Source: Cladophialophora immunda (taxonomy: Eukaryota; Ascomycota; Eurotiomycetes; Chaetothyriales; Herpotrichiellaceae). Taken from it: DNA of 64,000 bases. Where the stretch lies: positions 496,001 through 560,000 of the forward strand of contig NW_015622545.1 in the NCBI RefSeq assembly GCF_000835495.1, in the 5' to 3' direction. A program made the position numbers and the translations under genes. The notes under the pieces were generated by a model. The model was not told the DNA's origin, ran no database searches, and saw only the letters and a list, made by a program, of their open reading frames with translations. Shown piece by piece: positions 47,982 through 59,200 of the stretch. The stretch's first letter is position 1; the number at the start of each line of letters is the position of its first letter.

Positions 47982-50429
47982 GAATGGCCTCTGTGACCCT
48001 GATTTCGTATCCAAAAATAATGGGGAGAGATAGACCAAGAGATATACGCATCGACGTGAGGACGTCATTGTAAATAGGCATATGGGTGGGACTCTCTGAA
48101 AGGATTGAATTCAGGAGAGAGAAAGGTCGAAAAAAATGTCCCTTGCATTGGCATAGCGTGGAGCATGTTCGATTAGAATCCTGTGGAAGACGCCCATCCT
48201 TCCCTTGAAAAATGATATCAAAATCTCTCCACTCAGAAGGACATTGTATTGTTTCGGTCTATGCGCTTCACCAAAGGGGATCATTCTGCTGCAGAGAAGG
48301 GGGTGGTCGTCCTTGATCGCCGAGGCGCAGCTTTACTCTCACCTTGGCCCAGGGTCACTTCACTCACGATAGACACGGTACGGCCATCCTTTATGAGAGG
48401 ACTGGCTCACTTTGAGGGCTTTGCGGTCCGCACTCACCAGAGGAGGACCGATCGCCGCTGTCGTTCACTGACGAGAAAATAGGGTGGTCCCCTTTCCGGG
48501 GTTTCTGGAGGAGGCACCGTCAAGGTACCTGGAGACTTCCGGGTCTGGGTTGTTCTCTTTCGGTGTGGCCATGGCTCGCACGCCCGAGCCATAGTCGGCC
48601 GTCGCGGTGGGCTACAGCTGGAAGAGCTCGCCGAACGAGGAAAGCCCGGTCGAGCAAGGCTCAGTGAGTCCCCCATGATTCCCGTGGTAATGGCCTCAGG
48701 CGTGCATGGTTAGTGGGCTCCGAGACTGCAAGACTGCCGGACAACCACACAACCACACAGCCAGACGTACAGACCACAGCATGACAAGACAAGGAGACCA
48801 AGTCTCGGCACTCTGGATTTCAAGCCCCGGTAGAAGAGGTTTGGTTGTTTCGTCTCGCGGCAAGGGGAATTGTCGGGTTGTCTTGGTCTGCCGGCATGAG
48901 GTATCGGAACGTCCTTGGGCCTTGCCACTCATCTGTCTGTCTGGGTAAGGTGAGTGAGTGACCGATTGAGACGGCAAGGTCATATCATGCCGTTGTTGAT
49001 ATCCGAGTCCTGTCCAGGTGGACGGAGGTTTCCGGGATACCACGTTCCCCCTATAGCCGGCGGCCGCAGGATCACATTTTCTGGGCAGAGGACCGCGGGG
49101 TGAGTCTTTCCATGCGACCACCATCATCAGCATACGCCAAATTCCCTTTCCACGAGTGGAAGAGGGTGGGTGATCATTCCAACACCGTCGATATCCGAAT
49201 CGTGGACGAATCCCATCCGCCGATCGCGCAGAAGACCGCGGTGCAAGACGGTCAGCAAAAAGGCACTGAGACAGCTCGGAGGGGAGGTTCCCACAGGGCA
49301 CGCCCGCTCCAGAACGACAAACCTGCACCCTCGATCGTTGAGGATTCGGCCAGATTGGATCATGATTGGACCAACGATGTCGAAGAGGAAAGCCATTTAG
49401 GAAAACTCGGTCAGAAAGAGGGCAGATGGAGAGAGCACGCCTCACGCACGCCCTGTATGTGGGCATATCACAGGTGGTTCGGTCTTTGGGATGACTGACC
49501 CGTCGACAAAAGGACCCGAGAGCTGGGAATGGGCGGGCTCCAACGGCCGTACCTGTTGTACCCAGAGGATATACCCAAGTCTTGGGGAGCCATCCCGAGC
49601 GCTTTTCCCGAGCCCGGTAAGTTGGTTTCCCCCCCAAGAGGCGGAGGAGTCAGCCTGATCTTCAGGTCTCGAACCTTGAGCGACCAGTTGATCTTTCGGT
49701 TCTCGGACCCGGCATTGGAGGGGGGGGGAGTGCCAGCCGAGCAGCACTCCCGGGGATGGTGATGGTTCTCGACTGATCTTGTCAGTTCCGCGCTGGCGGA
49801 AGCGGGCGTTGGAAACAGTCAGATGAACCTCGGCAGCGTTTGGACAGGGCACTGGTACAGCTGCTGATAGGGCGAAGGGCTCACCGTCGAGGTGGCACCA
49901 GTCCAAGTGCCCTGAGCTCTGGGGAGCTTGGACGCTGCAGAAAGTGAGGCAGGACCACCAGAGCCGCCGGCTTCCACCCAGCTTGATTGGCCCGAAGCCT
50001 GTACAAGTACCTTCGTCGCTGACCAAAGGAATCGGTGCCTGGTGTGGTGGCCATGCAAGGCATGGTGGGAACAGAGCCCATCAAACGGGTCTGTCTCCCT
50101 CAAGGAGAATAAAGGATCAGGATGACCCTCCCTGCCCTGGGCAAGTGTGAACGAACACGAGGTACGCGGTTCCACCCAATATCTTCCGAGCCATACAAGT
50201 GGGAAAATCATGCGGTGTGCCTTTACTGAAGTGGTGGAGGTGGCGCAGGTGCTAAGGGGGGCTTTTGACCCTTCGTGGTCAGCGACCGTTCCAAAAGGAG
50301 TACTCCCTTAGACTTGGTTGGGTGGACTGTTTGTTGCTGACGCTCGAGCTTTCTTGGAGAGACACACACCCTCTTCTAGCGTGGAGAGGCTTTGAGGCTC
50401 TGAGAAGTGGGGGAAGATGATAGGTTTTT

Positions 50430-50445
50430 GGGGGGGGGGGGGGGG
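50430..50445. repeat. 16-base G run
   Basis: Sixteen consecutive G residues in the gene-poor region; prone to slippage and to sequencing error. Confidence 0.85.
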
Positions 50446-50707
50446 CTAAGAATACATACACCCTCTGGGCTTTGATAAGCATGTAGTCGGTCAGTGGATC
50501 TCGTATATACGAGTGTGTGGTGGGGGAGGTGGTTCGTTCCAAAAGCTAGGGCCGGGCGGACGAAGTGTCAACCACTCAGTCTTCTCTTGGGAAAAACTTC
50601 GCCCGTCAGCTCCGTCCGTAACGGGTTGCTGGCACATGTGGGAGTGGGATAGGCGAGTAGTGAGTGGGTGGTAAGCGTCTCAGGGCTTTTCTTCGATGAG
50701 GAAGAGG

Positions 50708-50728
50708 GCAGCAGCAGCAGCAGCAGCA
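50708..50728. repeat. GCA trinucleotide tract, seven units
   Basis: Perfect GCA repeat, with a second imperfect GCA tract at 50788-50810. Not inside a recognised reading frame. Confidence 0.8.
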
Positions 50729-51929
50729 AAAGCGGCAACGGTCTTGGTCGTCCCAGAGATGGGAGGATGACTGATATGTCAGCAACGGCAGCAGTAGCAG
50801 CAGCAGCAGTATTCCCGTGGAATTGCCAGGAGGGATGATAAGATGGGCACGGCGTTAAGACGGCGATCCGATTCTTGTCGTTTGGTGTGTGGTCTCAGGC
50901 CCGACGTCGTGTTGGTCCCCACTAAACATCAACCCGCCTTAGGGCTGAGCGAGGACAACACAACACAACACATCACAACAAGATGCCGGAATTCGAGCCG
51001 CCTTGCCCTCTTCTTGGTCCGCCTGAAATAATCTTCTGTTGCTCTGCTTGGGAGAGGAAGGGAGTCATCCCATAACGAGGGTCTCTCTCCCATTGCAACG
51101 TGCCTCCCGAACCATTCTGCCGTGCCATCTAGTGGCCATCGAACCAAAAGTTGAGTCAGCAGGGAAAATGTTTTTTGCTTCTCCACCAACCAATGATAAT
51201 CGTCGGTTGAGCAATTGCTCGATTAAACTTCGGTCAGCACTCATACCGACTCGTTCCCTACCCTTTACTCGAGCGGAAATAGAATGGGATTTTCACATGG
51301 TAAACCGTATGCTACTGGGGTAGGCAGGTAGGTAGGTAGCACCACTACTCGGTACTGTACCAAAGGGCGCGGGCGGGCGGTCTGTTCGGGGGGTGCGTGC
51401 TGTACCCAGTTCCGCTATCCTGTTCCAGATGCTGAGAGGCAATGAATATTCTGTGTCGTGACTCACCGTCGGCCGCAAGATGCGGAACGGGCGAGCTCGA
51501 TGTTACCACGGGAGAGTGTCAGACTCGTGTTTTCGAGTGCTTGTTCTCGAAAGGGCGTGCCTGCTCGTTGTAAGGTGATGTTGTGTGCAAGGCAGATAGG
51601 TGGCGAAGATCACAAGCAGGGTCCAGCAACACAGCCATCAGGCAGGCGATCTAGGCAGGCGATCAAGAAAATTGCGGGGTAATAGCACTGCTGTCTCGTT
51701 TGGGGAGTCGAGAATTGGGAATCACAAAGTGTATCAACGAGCACGCTCAACTCGCTTCGCTTCTAAGAATACGCACAGCCCCCTTGGCGCGGGGCAGCTG
51801 ATTGGACCACCGCAAAAGTACAAACGATCGACGGCGACACAGCCTCGGTGAGCCATGACAAAGAATCATCAGCCCGTCCTTCGAGAAGGTTGCCGCATCC
51901 GGTAATCAGACGCTGCCTCCGAAGATCCA

Positions 51930-51976
51930 AGCCACTAGCCGCGATACTAGTGGCTCGACCCAGGGCGCTAGTGGCT
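51930..51976. repeat. Hairpin AGCCACTAG / CTAGTGGCT plus a third half-site
   Basis: AGCCACTAG at 51930-51938 pairs exactly with CTAGTGGCT at 51947-51955 across an 8-base loop. GCTAGTGGCT recurs at 51967-51976. It may be a binding-site cluster or an RNA hairpin. Confidence 0.5.
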
Positions 51977-54900
51977 GCCAGCCGTCATAGCGTTGTAACC
52001 CACAATCTGGGATTCTTCTTCCCAGCCCCTCTAGCAGACCAAAAGCCCGCCCAGAGGGGGTATTCGTTCCCAAAACAGGTCAAATGTGCGAATAAGGATG
52101 TCCCCAAATCCAAAATCTCGTGGCCTTGACGAGTAGCTCACCGCATATCCGTGGACATGGCATGCCAGGGGTGCTGACGAGGGTCTCCCGCATTGGGTAT
52201 GTGGTGTTAACGAGGATGCCTGACTCCTTGCCTGACTTTTGCCCTCAGGCAGCCGCCAATCTGATTCGTCGCTCTTGGTATGCATTTTCTTAGCATTTGT
52301 GCACTTTGACACCAGTCGAGAGAGAAGGGGACAAAAAAAACAACGCGCACGGAAATTATATCGCCATCCCTTGTCGGAGCCATGAAACGTTCCCCGCGCA
52401 AGAAAAAGGGTCACGAGCGCAAATTTCGAGGCAACGAAGAGGACTCGGAAACTTTGCAACGTCGGAAGCGCGCACATTATATCGTCCGCACATCCGTTCC
52501 ATCACGATCACGAGGCTGAAGTCGGGGTTTAGAACTTCATCTTCACAAAGGGTGGGGAAGGCGGAGGCAAAAGAGAGCGAGGGGGACCTTTGGCGCTGCA
52601 TCTGGATGACAGGAAATCCTGCACAAACCGGCCGAAGTCGGTGCATTATGCACGGGCGCCATGAGAACAGAAAGTGAGCGCCCGCGGGGGGGGCGTCCAT
52701 GGAGATTGCGAAAGGCCGAGAGCGCGAGCCAACTAGAGGAGAGGAGCTAGGGAAACATAGAGACAAAACTTGATCTCGGACGAATAATTCGTCCTGCGGC
52801 GGCGTTTGGCATGGGCGACGCTGCATAACGTCAACACTATCCCCATCCGGGGGTAGACTGAGGCATAACCTGCATGCGGCCTCGTCATGGCCTTTTTGTG
52901 CCCGACGGGCGCTCTCGGGCCCGGCGAGAAATTTGCTGGCAGTCGCACCGGAAATACCAATGGGCCGTCCTCCCCCTCGTCCCCTCGTCCCTCGTCCCTC
53001 TTTGCGTGGATGCCTGGCCAACTGCCTGGCAGGGGCGCCAAGCAGTCGAAAGCAGCGTGAGACGCTTTCCTCCTCCAGCAACTGTTCTGGATACGGCAAT
53101 CAGGCAACAACTTTCCACGATTGGCGGACAAGAAATTCGCAGATTGTTCCGAATACGGCCAATACGGGGCCCACGAGTGTGGTGTGGCTTGCACCGCACG
53201 ACACACCACAACAACACCTCCCGCTTTTGTATACGAATGCGAGCACCCAATACGGAACAGGTTTACAACAAACACGAGATTGCGACGATCATGGCGCCCA
53301 TGTGGCTGCCGTGGCTGTCGTCTCCCTCTTGTCTCAATCAGGTAGACTTAACCTAGAACATGGGGCACCAAGTCGTCGCCGTGCGGTGCGACAACAGGGG
53401 GTGTCTCTCCATTTCTCCATTTCGCAGGCAGCCAGCAATCTTGATGCAAGCTCAGCCCACCAGCATGCGACAACGAAGTACCTCGTACACTTTCTGGAAT
53501 CCGTATTGTAGCTACGGGGATTGACTATCAAGTTGATCAGGAGATGCTCGGCCAGTGCGACGATGTATTCCTGGGTGAATCCAGTGCTGTGAGATGAAGC
53601 CCGAGGAATACGATATGTAGTCCAGTGACCACAGCTCTCTCCGGGGACTTTGTTGTGGCTTGAACCGCATCCCCGGGAGAGGCCACTGTATCCAAGTTAT
53701 AGGCGGGGTTGGAGTGTTTTGAGAGCCCGAGAGAGCAGCATTGGGCGACCTGAAACAGAGTTCCTTAGGCGTCTCGAGCTACCCCTCAGCACGGCCTCAG
53801 GCCCCTCAGCCAGCCCCCTACGCCCCCTACTGTGTCTGATCTGATAACGAGAAGCCCTCCTGTTATCCTTCATCGACCGCTAGGGCTTCAGAGCTGACGG
53901 CGATTCCACCAATACCAGCGCAAACTGCCTGTTTGACACAGGAGATGCACACAGCGGAGCTCCCCCTAGAAGGACAGCTGGATGAACCCCGAAAGGAGCA
54001 AAGAAGATAGATGGACTAGGAAAGCGCTCTGGACCTGGGCCTGCAAGAAACAAGAAGTTGTGCTGCCAAATTATCGACCCCGCCCGAGGAAATCTGTTCA
54101 CGCTGCTACGAGATTTCAATTTTGTGGCTGGCCCCGGAGAATAGAGCCAAGGTGTCCTTGCTCAGGTCATGATATTTGGCAAAGCTACACAGACGATTTG
54201 GGTAGGCGCACAATGCAATACGCACCAGCAGTCGAGGACTGGTGGATTACGAGAGCATAACAGTGCTGCGGCGTCACATCCAGAGTCCAGAACACGCTTG
54301 ACCGCCAGGTGGTAGACACAGGGCCTTCAGCCAAGGCAAAGGTTACAACGCACTGGCTGACCAAGACACAGACCCAAGACGGCCACTCATTGGGCAAATT
54401 GGTGGCCCAGAGCAACAGGACATTTCTCAGCAGTGACTCCCCTAGGAAATACCGTCATTGAGCTGCTGCCACTGCTAGCCGCTTTGTCGCCTTGTTTCCT
54501 GGATCTGATCAAATCATTGATGGATGAATTCGGAAAACCCGTAGAGTAATCGGAAAAGCTCCCACTCAACAGAGCTCCCGGCACACCAAAATTGGCCCAT
54601 ACGAGTAATACCCAGCGACTGGGAAAGTCAGCCATAATCTTGCCAGTTTACACCGGCTATCGATGGGGGGGGTGAAACCAATCGACACGAAACACGAGCA
54701 CAGCACAGCAACGATGAAGGGGGATGCCGTAAGAAACGGGGGGGTGAGATCAGCCAGGTAGATTGGGTGAGCCTCCAAAGAACGAGGAACGACGGGCGAG
54801 GGAGACGGTCAAGGGCGGTCGAACACATTACTCGACTCGGAGGGGATTGCGACCCAGGAGCCGGAGGGAGACCAGGAGACCAGCAACGAGGTGCAACAAA

Positions 54901-55378
54901 CCGTCCGAGGATCAGGCAGACGAGCCGGCCGAGTGCAGCGACATTGGCCAGTTTGGCCATTGTTGCTGCATAACGAACAATGACATGCTGCTTTCAGATT
55001 TCTCAGCCAGCAGCCCCGCTTGGCTCCCTTCCAGGCAAGAGTCCCAAGAGTCACTCGGAGAGAACGTAACACCGCCCTCGGGTTTAGTTCACAGCCCTGC
55101 TGGTGTGCGAGCTGACCAGGGCCAGGGGCCTAGACAAGGGTCCCCGGTCGCCTGGTGGAGCTCGGTCTTTACGCACGCTCGACCCTCTCTCGCACTCGTT
55201 TCTTACTCAGGCACCTTCAATAATCCTAACGTTAATGGGCCCCCGCCCATACATGGCTTTCTTACCAACCCGTGAGTTTACAAAAGATCTCGTCCACCCT
55301 CCCCTCCAACCAGCCTCCTTTCTTCTCTCCATCATCAACATCAACTACAACCACCAACAACCAACAACAACAACATTG

Positions 55379-55396
55379 ATGAACATCGAGCATTGA
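55379..55396 (+). promoter_or_regulatory. Upstream open reading frame of five codons
   Basis: ATG 55379 begins a five-residue frame (MNIEH) ended by TGA, 116 bp before the start of the acidic protein gene, in the CAA-rich leader. It would matter only if the transcript starts upstream of it, which the sequence does not show. Confidence 0.4.
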
Positions 55397-55512
55397 AGCA
55401 CTACCCCAGACTCCAAGTCACGTCGACCTGACCAGACTACCAAACCAAAACACCAACAGTACCCACACCAGTGACTCAGAAAGCAATTCCATCAACACCA
55501 ACAACCCTCAAA

Positions 55513-56262
55513 ATGCCTTCCTCAGTTACTTTCTCCGCTGCAACAGCGAACACCAAGTCAGCCAGCCAATCCATCTACACCCGACCTCCCCAGAAGAAGC
55601 AGAAGATGAGCATCACTCAGACCTACTTCCTCGCCCACAGCGCTCGCGGCAAGCTCTCCCGCGAGGCTGCCCGACCTGACCACGACCTCCGCCTGTTGGT
55701 GGGACACGCCAACATGCTCGACTCCCTGATGCTCGATTTGGCCAACGCCGAGCAGGAGCAGGAACGGTGGTTCAACAACATTGTCAACGGATCGCAGTCA
55801 GAAGAGGAAGAGGAGGAGCGACATCGACATGTTGAGACCATTGTGGAGGAGCCCGAGGCCGACTGGGAACCAGAAGATGCCACCTCGTCGGAGGAAGAGT
55901 CAGAGGACGAGTCCGAGCAGAAGCCAGACACCAAGGTGACGGCCATCGAGGTCGACTCGGATATGGAAGATGACGACGAGGAGAACGAGGACCTGACTCT
56001 CGTCCGCACTGCCTCTCGACACTCCCCTCCCGAGCTCAGCCTTGACACCGACTCCGACTCAGAAGACGAACACATGCCACCCTCACCACCCACCCACACC
56101 ATTGAAGTCCTGAGCGAGAAGCAAAGACAAGCCATTGCCACGACTTCATTCTACGATGCCAAGGACAATGCCTCCTTATCACCCGAAGAGTCGGAAGCCT
56201 TCGAAGAAGAAGGCTTCTACCTCCCTTCAAGGCAACAGCCAACCATAATCGCTGCCTATTGA
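55513..56262 (+). CDS. Conserved-looking acidic fungal protein of unknown function, 249 aa
   Basis: Single exon. The start ATG 55513 follows a CAA-rich leader. The first third is the structured part: a basic KKQKMSITQTYFLAHSARGKL, then EAARPDHDLRLLVGHANMLDSLMLDLANAEQEQERWF, which reads as amphipathic helices with charged spacing. The remaining two thirds are very acidic (long Glu/Asp/Ser runs) and Pro-rich, ending in IIAAY. I believe similar sequences occur widely in Pezizomycotina, but I do not recognise a named function. The acidic tail would suit a nuclear or chromatin partner or a small adaptor. Long gene-free flanks on both sides are unusual and suggest complex regulation. Confidence 0.85.
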   Translation: MPSSVTFSAATANTKSASQSIYTRPPQKKQKMSITQTYFLAHSARGKLSREAARPDHDLRLLVGHANMLDSLMLDLANAEQEQERWFNNIVNGSQSEEEEEERHRHVETIVEEPEADWEPEDATSSEEESEDESEQKPDTKVTAIEVDSDMEDDDEENEDLTLVRTASRHSPPELSLDTDSDSEDEHMPPSPPTHTIEVLSEKQRQAIATTSFYDAKDNASLSPEESEAFEEEGFYLPSRQQPTIIAAY

Positions 56263-59200
56263 GCAGGTTGATTGACCGCCCTTGAAAACGACTCTTTGTG
56301 ATACCCAGCAGCGTTCTAGCAATCTCGGCATCTCACGGCAACTTGACGTCTTTTACGAGCATGGTGTTTATGGTATCTTTACACTTCTGGATTCTGTCGG
56401 TGGAATCAAAATGTATTCAACACGGAAATTTGGGCCAGTCTAGGAGGAACACACGCAAGGAGCCACGAGAGCAGGGCGAGATTGGAGGAGGGGATTCCAT
56501 GGCCTCATTGTCGACCCATTAGTCGTGGCCGCTGTGCCAGCGTGGGAAAGCAATGCAGGGATTGGAAGACCTCGACCGCCTCGACCATGCTTCAACATTG
56601 TTGGCTCTGGTTTCTCAATATGACTCTACTCTATGTACAATGGCAGATAGTTCTCCCTCGATACTAGCATCGGAGGTCGAGACACCTGACACAAATGATA
56701 ATTCATTTGAAAAAAGGCATCTACACTATTGTTTCATCTCTTGCACAATATCCAGCATTGACTTCCGATCTCCCGGTGTCCCCCAAGCCTTGTTGCGGAG
56801 GCTGGTTGTTGCCCTTCGCGCTTAGATTAAAGCCGACCGACGTCTGGAAGGGCTCGAGGGCTCTGGGACAAAAACTCTCCGAGCCTGCTGATCATGCAAT
56901 AGTCACTCGGAATCGGATTTTGTTTTTCTCTGCCTCTGCGCGCGCATGTGCGGAGCCCAGGGCCTGAAGTTGCGGCCGAAACCCTCCGTGGGCCGCCTCA
57001 CTAGGCCTCACCATCAGACACCATCAGACACCAAAGAGTCATCGCCAGTTGATTCTCGGCCCCGGGGTGGTCAGCCAGTTTTTGGCGCGAGGGCCGAAAG
57101 GAAATTCCTCAATCAAATCACAAATTCAAAACGGAGCCTTGGCTCTTGTCTTTGGCTCGCATTTTATTCAGCATTCATTATTATTATTACCATCGTTGGA
57201 TCCCTTTTTCATCTTGGTCCATCTTCGGCGTGATTTTGTCGTACAATCGAACCCCACGTGCGTATCGTCCACTCACCCTTGAGTCGTTTAGTTCGTTTGG
57301 GCTACAAAGTTCCCTTACTTCCCTTGCTTCCGTGCGATTTGCCCCATTGCCCTTTCTGCAGTGCACTTTCTGCTTCTCTCACCCATTCTGCGCTCTCCAC
57401 CAGGCAATTTTTAATCCAATTTTTTTTTTTTCAAATCTTGAATTTTCCAACCATGGCCAATCACCACTGACCACTCCCGTAAGCAAAAAAGATCATGACC
57501 GTTGTCCTTGGCCACCCGCACCGAGGAATCGGAAATTCTCGTAGGTCAAGGGCCTGATGACTTCCAAGTACCGAGTACAGAGTACTACTCGTACACTGGC
57601 CTCTAGAAAAAAAAAAGAGACCCTTTTCTTTCTGCCTCAGGAACCTTCAAGAGAAGGATTGCCCCCCCTCCCCCCGGGTGAGTTGTGCGTCCAGCAGGCC
57701 TGCGTTGGGCTTACTCGATCCTGATGCAGCCCTTTTTGGCCACCCTGTTGTCAATTCCCACCAGCCCGGGTCTCAACAGCGAGAACGTTTCCGCCGCTAC
57801 TCTGGTCAGTGCCCGCGATATCACCCCGAGGGCACCATGGGGGACTCTGTTGGCTTGGGTAAGCTGCAGAGACGACGACGCGACAGCACTCTATGATTCC
57901 TCGCTTCTTTGTCTATCAGATGCTTCGAGGACCTGGGGGCTGTCCTGTGAGGAAAGGGTCTGCGTGAACGATTCTCCGTTCTCCCCTCTCCTGATTCCTA
58001 TCTGACCATGACGAGCGGAGGGAGTTGTACAACGTGCTGCATTCTCCCTCCAGTCTCGCAGTACGTATGCCTGCCACATCTCTGTCTGAAGAGGTCAGTG
58101 GGCATGTTGATCAGGCGCACTTTCATTCCCATGATTTGTTGCCTTCATATCAGTCATTTCTCTTTCGGTATGTCCTGGTCTTGGTCTCGAAAGTTTGAGG
58201 TTGCTTGGGCCATCTTGCCCAACGTGGTGATTGCAAAGAGGAGGGACCCAGAGAGCCGGGTCACCTTATCAGCACCCAGACCATGTGTTGATATTCAGGC
58301 CCTTTTCTCAGGCCGTAAACGAGAGCCATGGGAGGCCCTTTGGGGTCCAAAAAAGGATTTGCGGTGACCCTTTGTCTCCCATTAGGGCATTAGTTCCCCC
58401 GGGGAGCGTTGACCCTGTCTCGTTTGGTATCCCCGTTCTTGTACTCAGCACGACGCATCAGGGTTCATTTCTCGCCCCAGCTTTGCTGTATGGCCGGTGT
58501 TTCAACCGTCTGCGTCACTGGTTCTTTTGCACGAACGAGCGACGATTCTCAAGCAATGGTCGTTGTACGAACATTGGCAATGATCACGGTTCTGGCACGT
58601 GCTGTCGGTGCTCGGTCGAGTTGCCTTCGTACAACATGTTGAAATTGTACAATGCACACTCTTCTCTCCTCATCTTCCTCCTCGTACCGTTCCCTACAAG
58701 TACATTGGAGATCTGCCCACTACCTCTACAGGAATAGCGTGGCTTGCGCTGCTGACTGATCCAGTCTGCTGCCACCAGCTGCTGCATAATTGCATAGCTT
58801 GCCTCAGACGATTTGGGAAGAACATGCCTGGTCGACGCACGTACAGTCAAGGCGTGAACAACACCGCCCCTCAACCACCTCCCTCGTTAGTCTGCATCTC
58901 TCACTTGACTTGGTGTGCCTTCTGACCTAACCAGAGCAGAGACACGCTACTGACCTCACCGTGCGGCAGATCGGCGATCCGGAAGAGCGGATATTCTTGC
59001 TTCCCGAGTTGGGTGGGATCACCAGCTGATGAGATCTGGTGGACACCGGACGGCGGATGGAGGGGCCATCGCAAATCATTCGAGCCCTTAGCGAGCGAAG
59101 CGAAGAGCTGGGCGACCAAGCCGACCAGGGTTGGCCTTTGCTCCTCACTGGTCGGCCGTTGGATCAGGCAAAGGCTTCACTCGACTTGTGGCCAGCTCAC

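Larger units (their letters stand above)
47982..55512. other. Gene-poor region, 7.5 kb, upstream of the acidic protein gene
   Basis: No protein gene is supported. The longest frames (48696-49637 and 52356-53099, both minus) are Arg/Pro/Ser-rich with no motif or splice structure. The region holds a 16-base G run (50430-50445), CAG/GCA tracts near 50,708 and 50,788, and a hairpin at 51930-51955. The last 200 bp before the gene at 55513 are CAA/CAC-rich and T-poor, like an unstructured 5' UTR. It could be a long promoter, a long leader, or the seat of non-coding transcripts. Confidence 0.5.

Noticed and set aside
48696..49637. 313-codon minus-strand frame in the gene-poor region
   Set aside because: Arg/Pro/Ser/Trp-heavy composition, no domain, no supporting splice sites; typical of GC-balanced non-coding DNA.
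52356..53275. Overlapping minus-strand frames of 247 and 180 codons
   Set aside because: Several overlapping frames on both strands with low-complexity, cysteine- and proline-rich translations; no motif.
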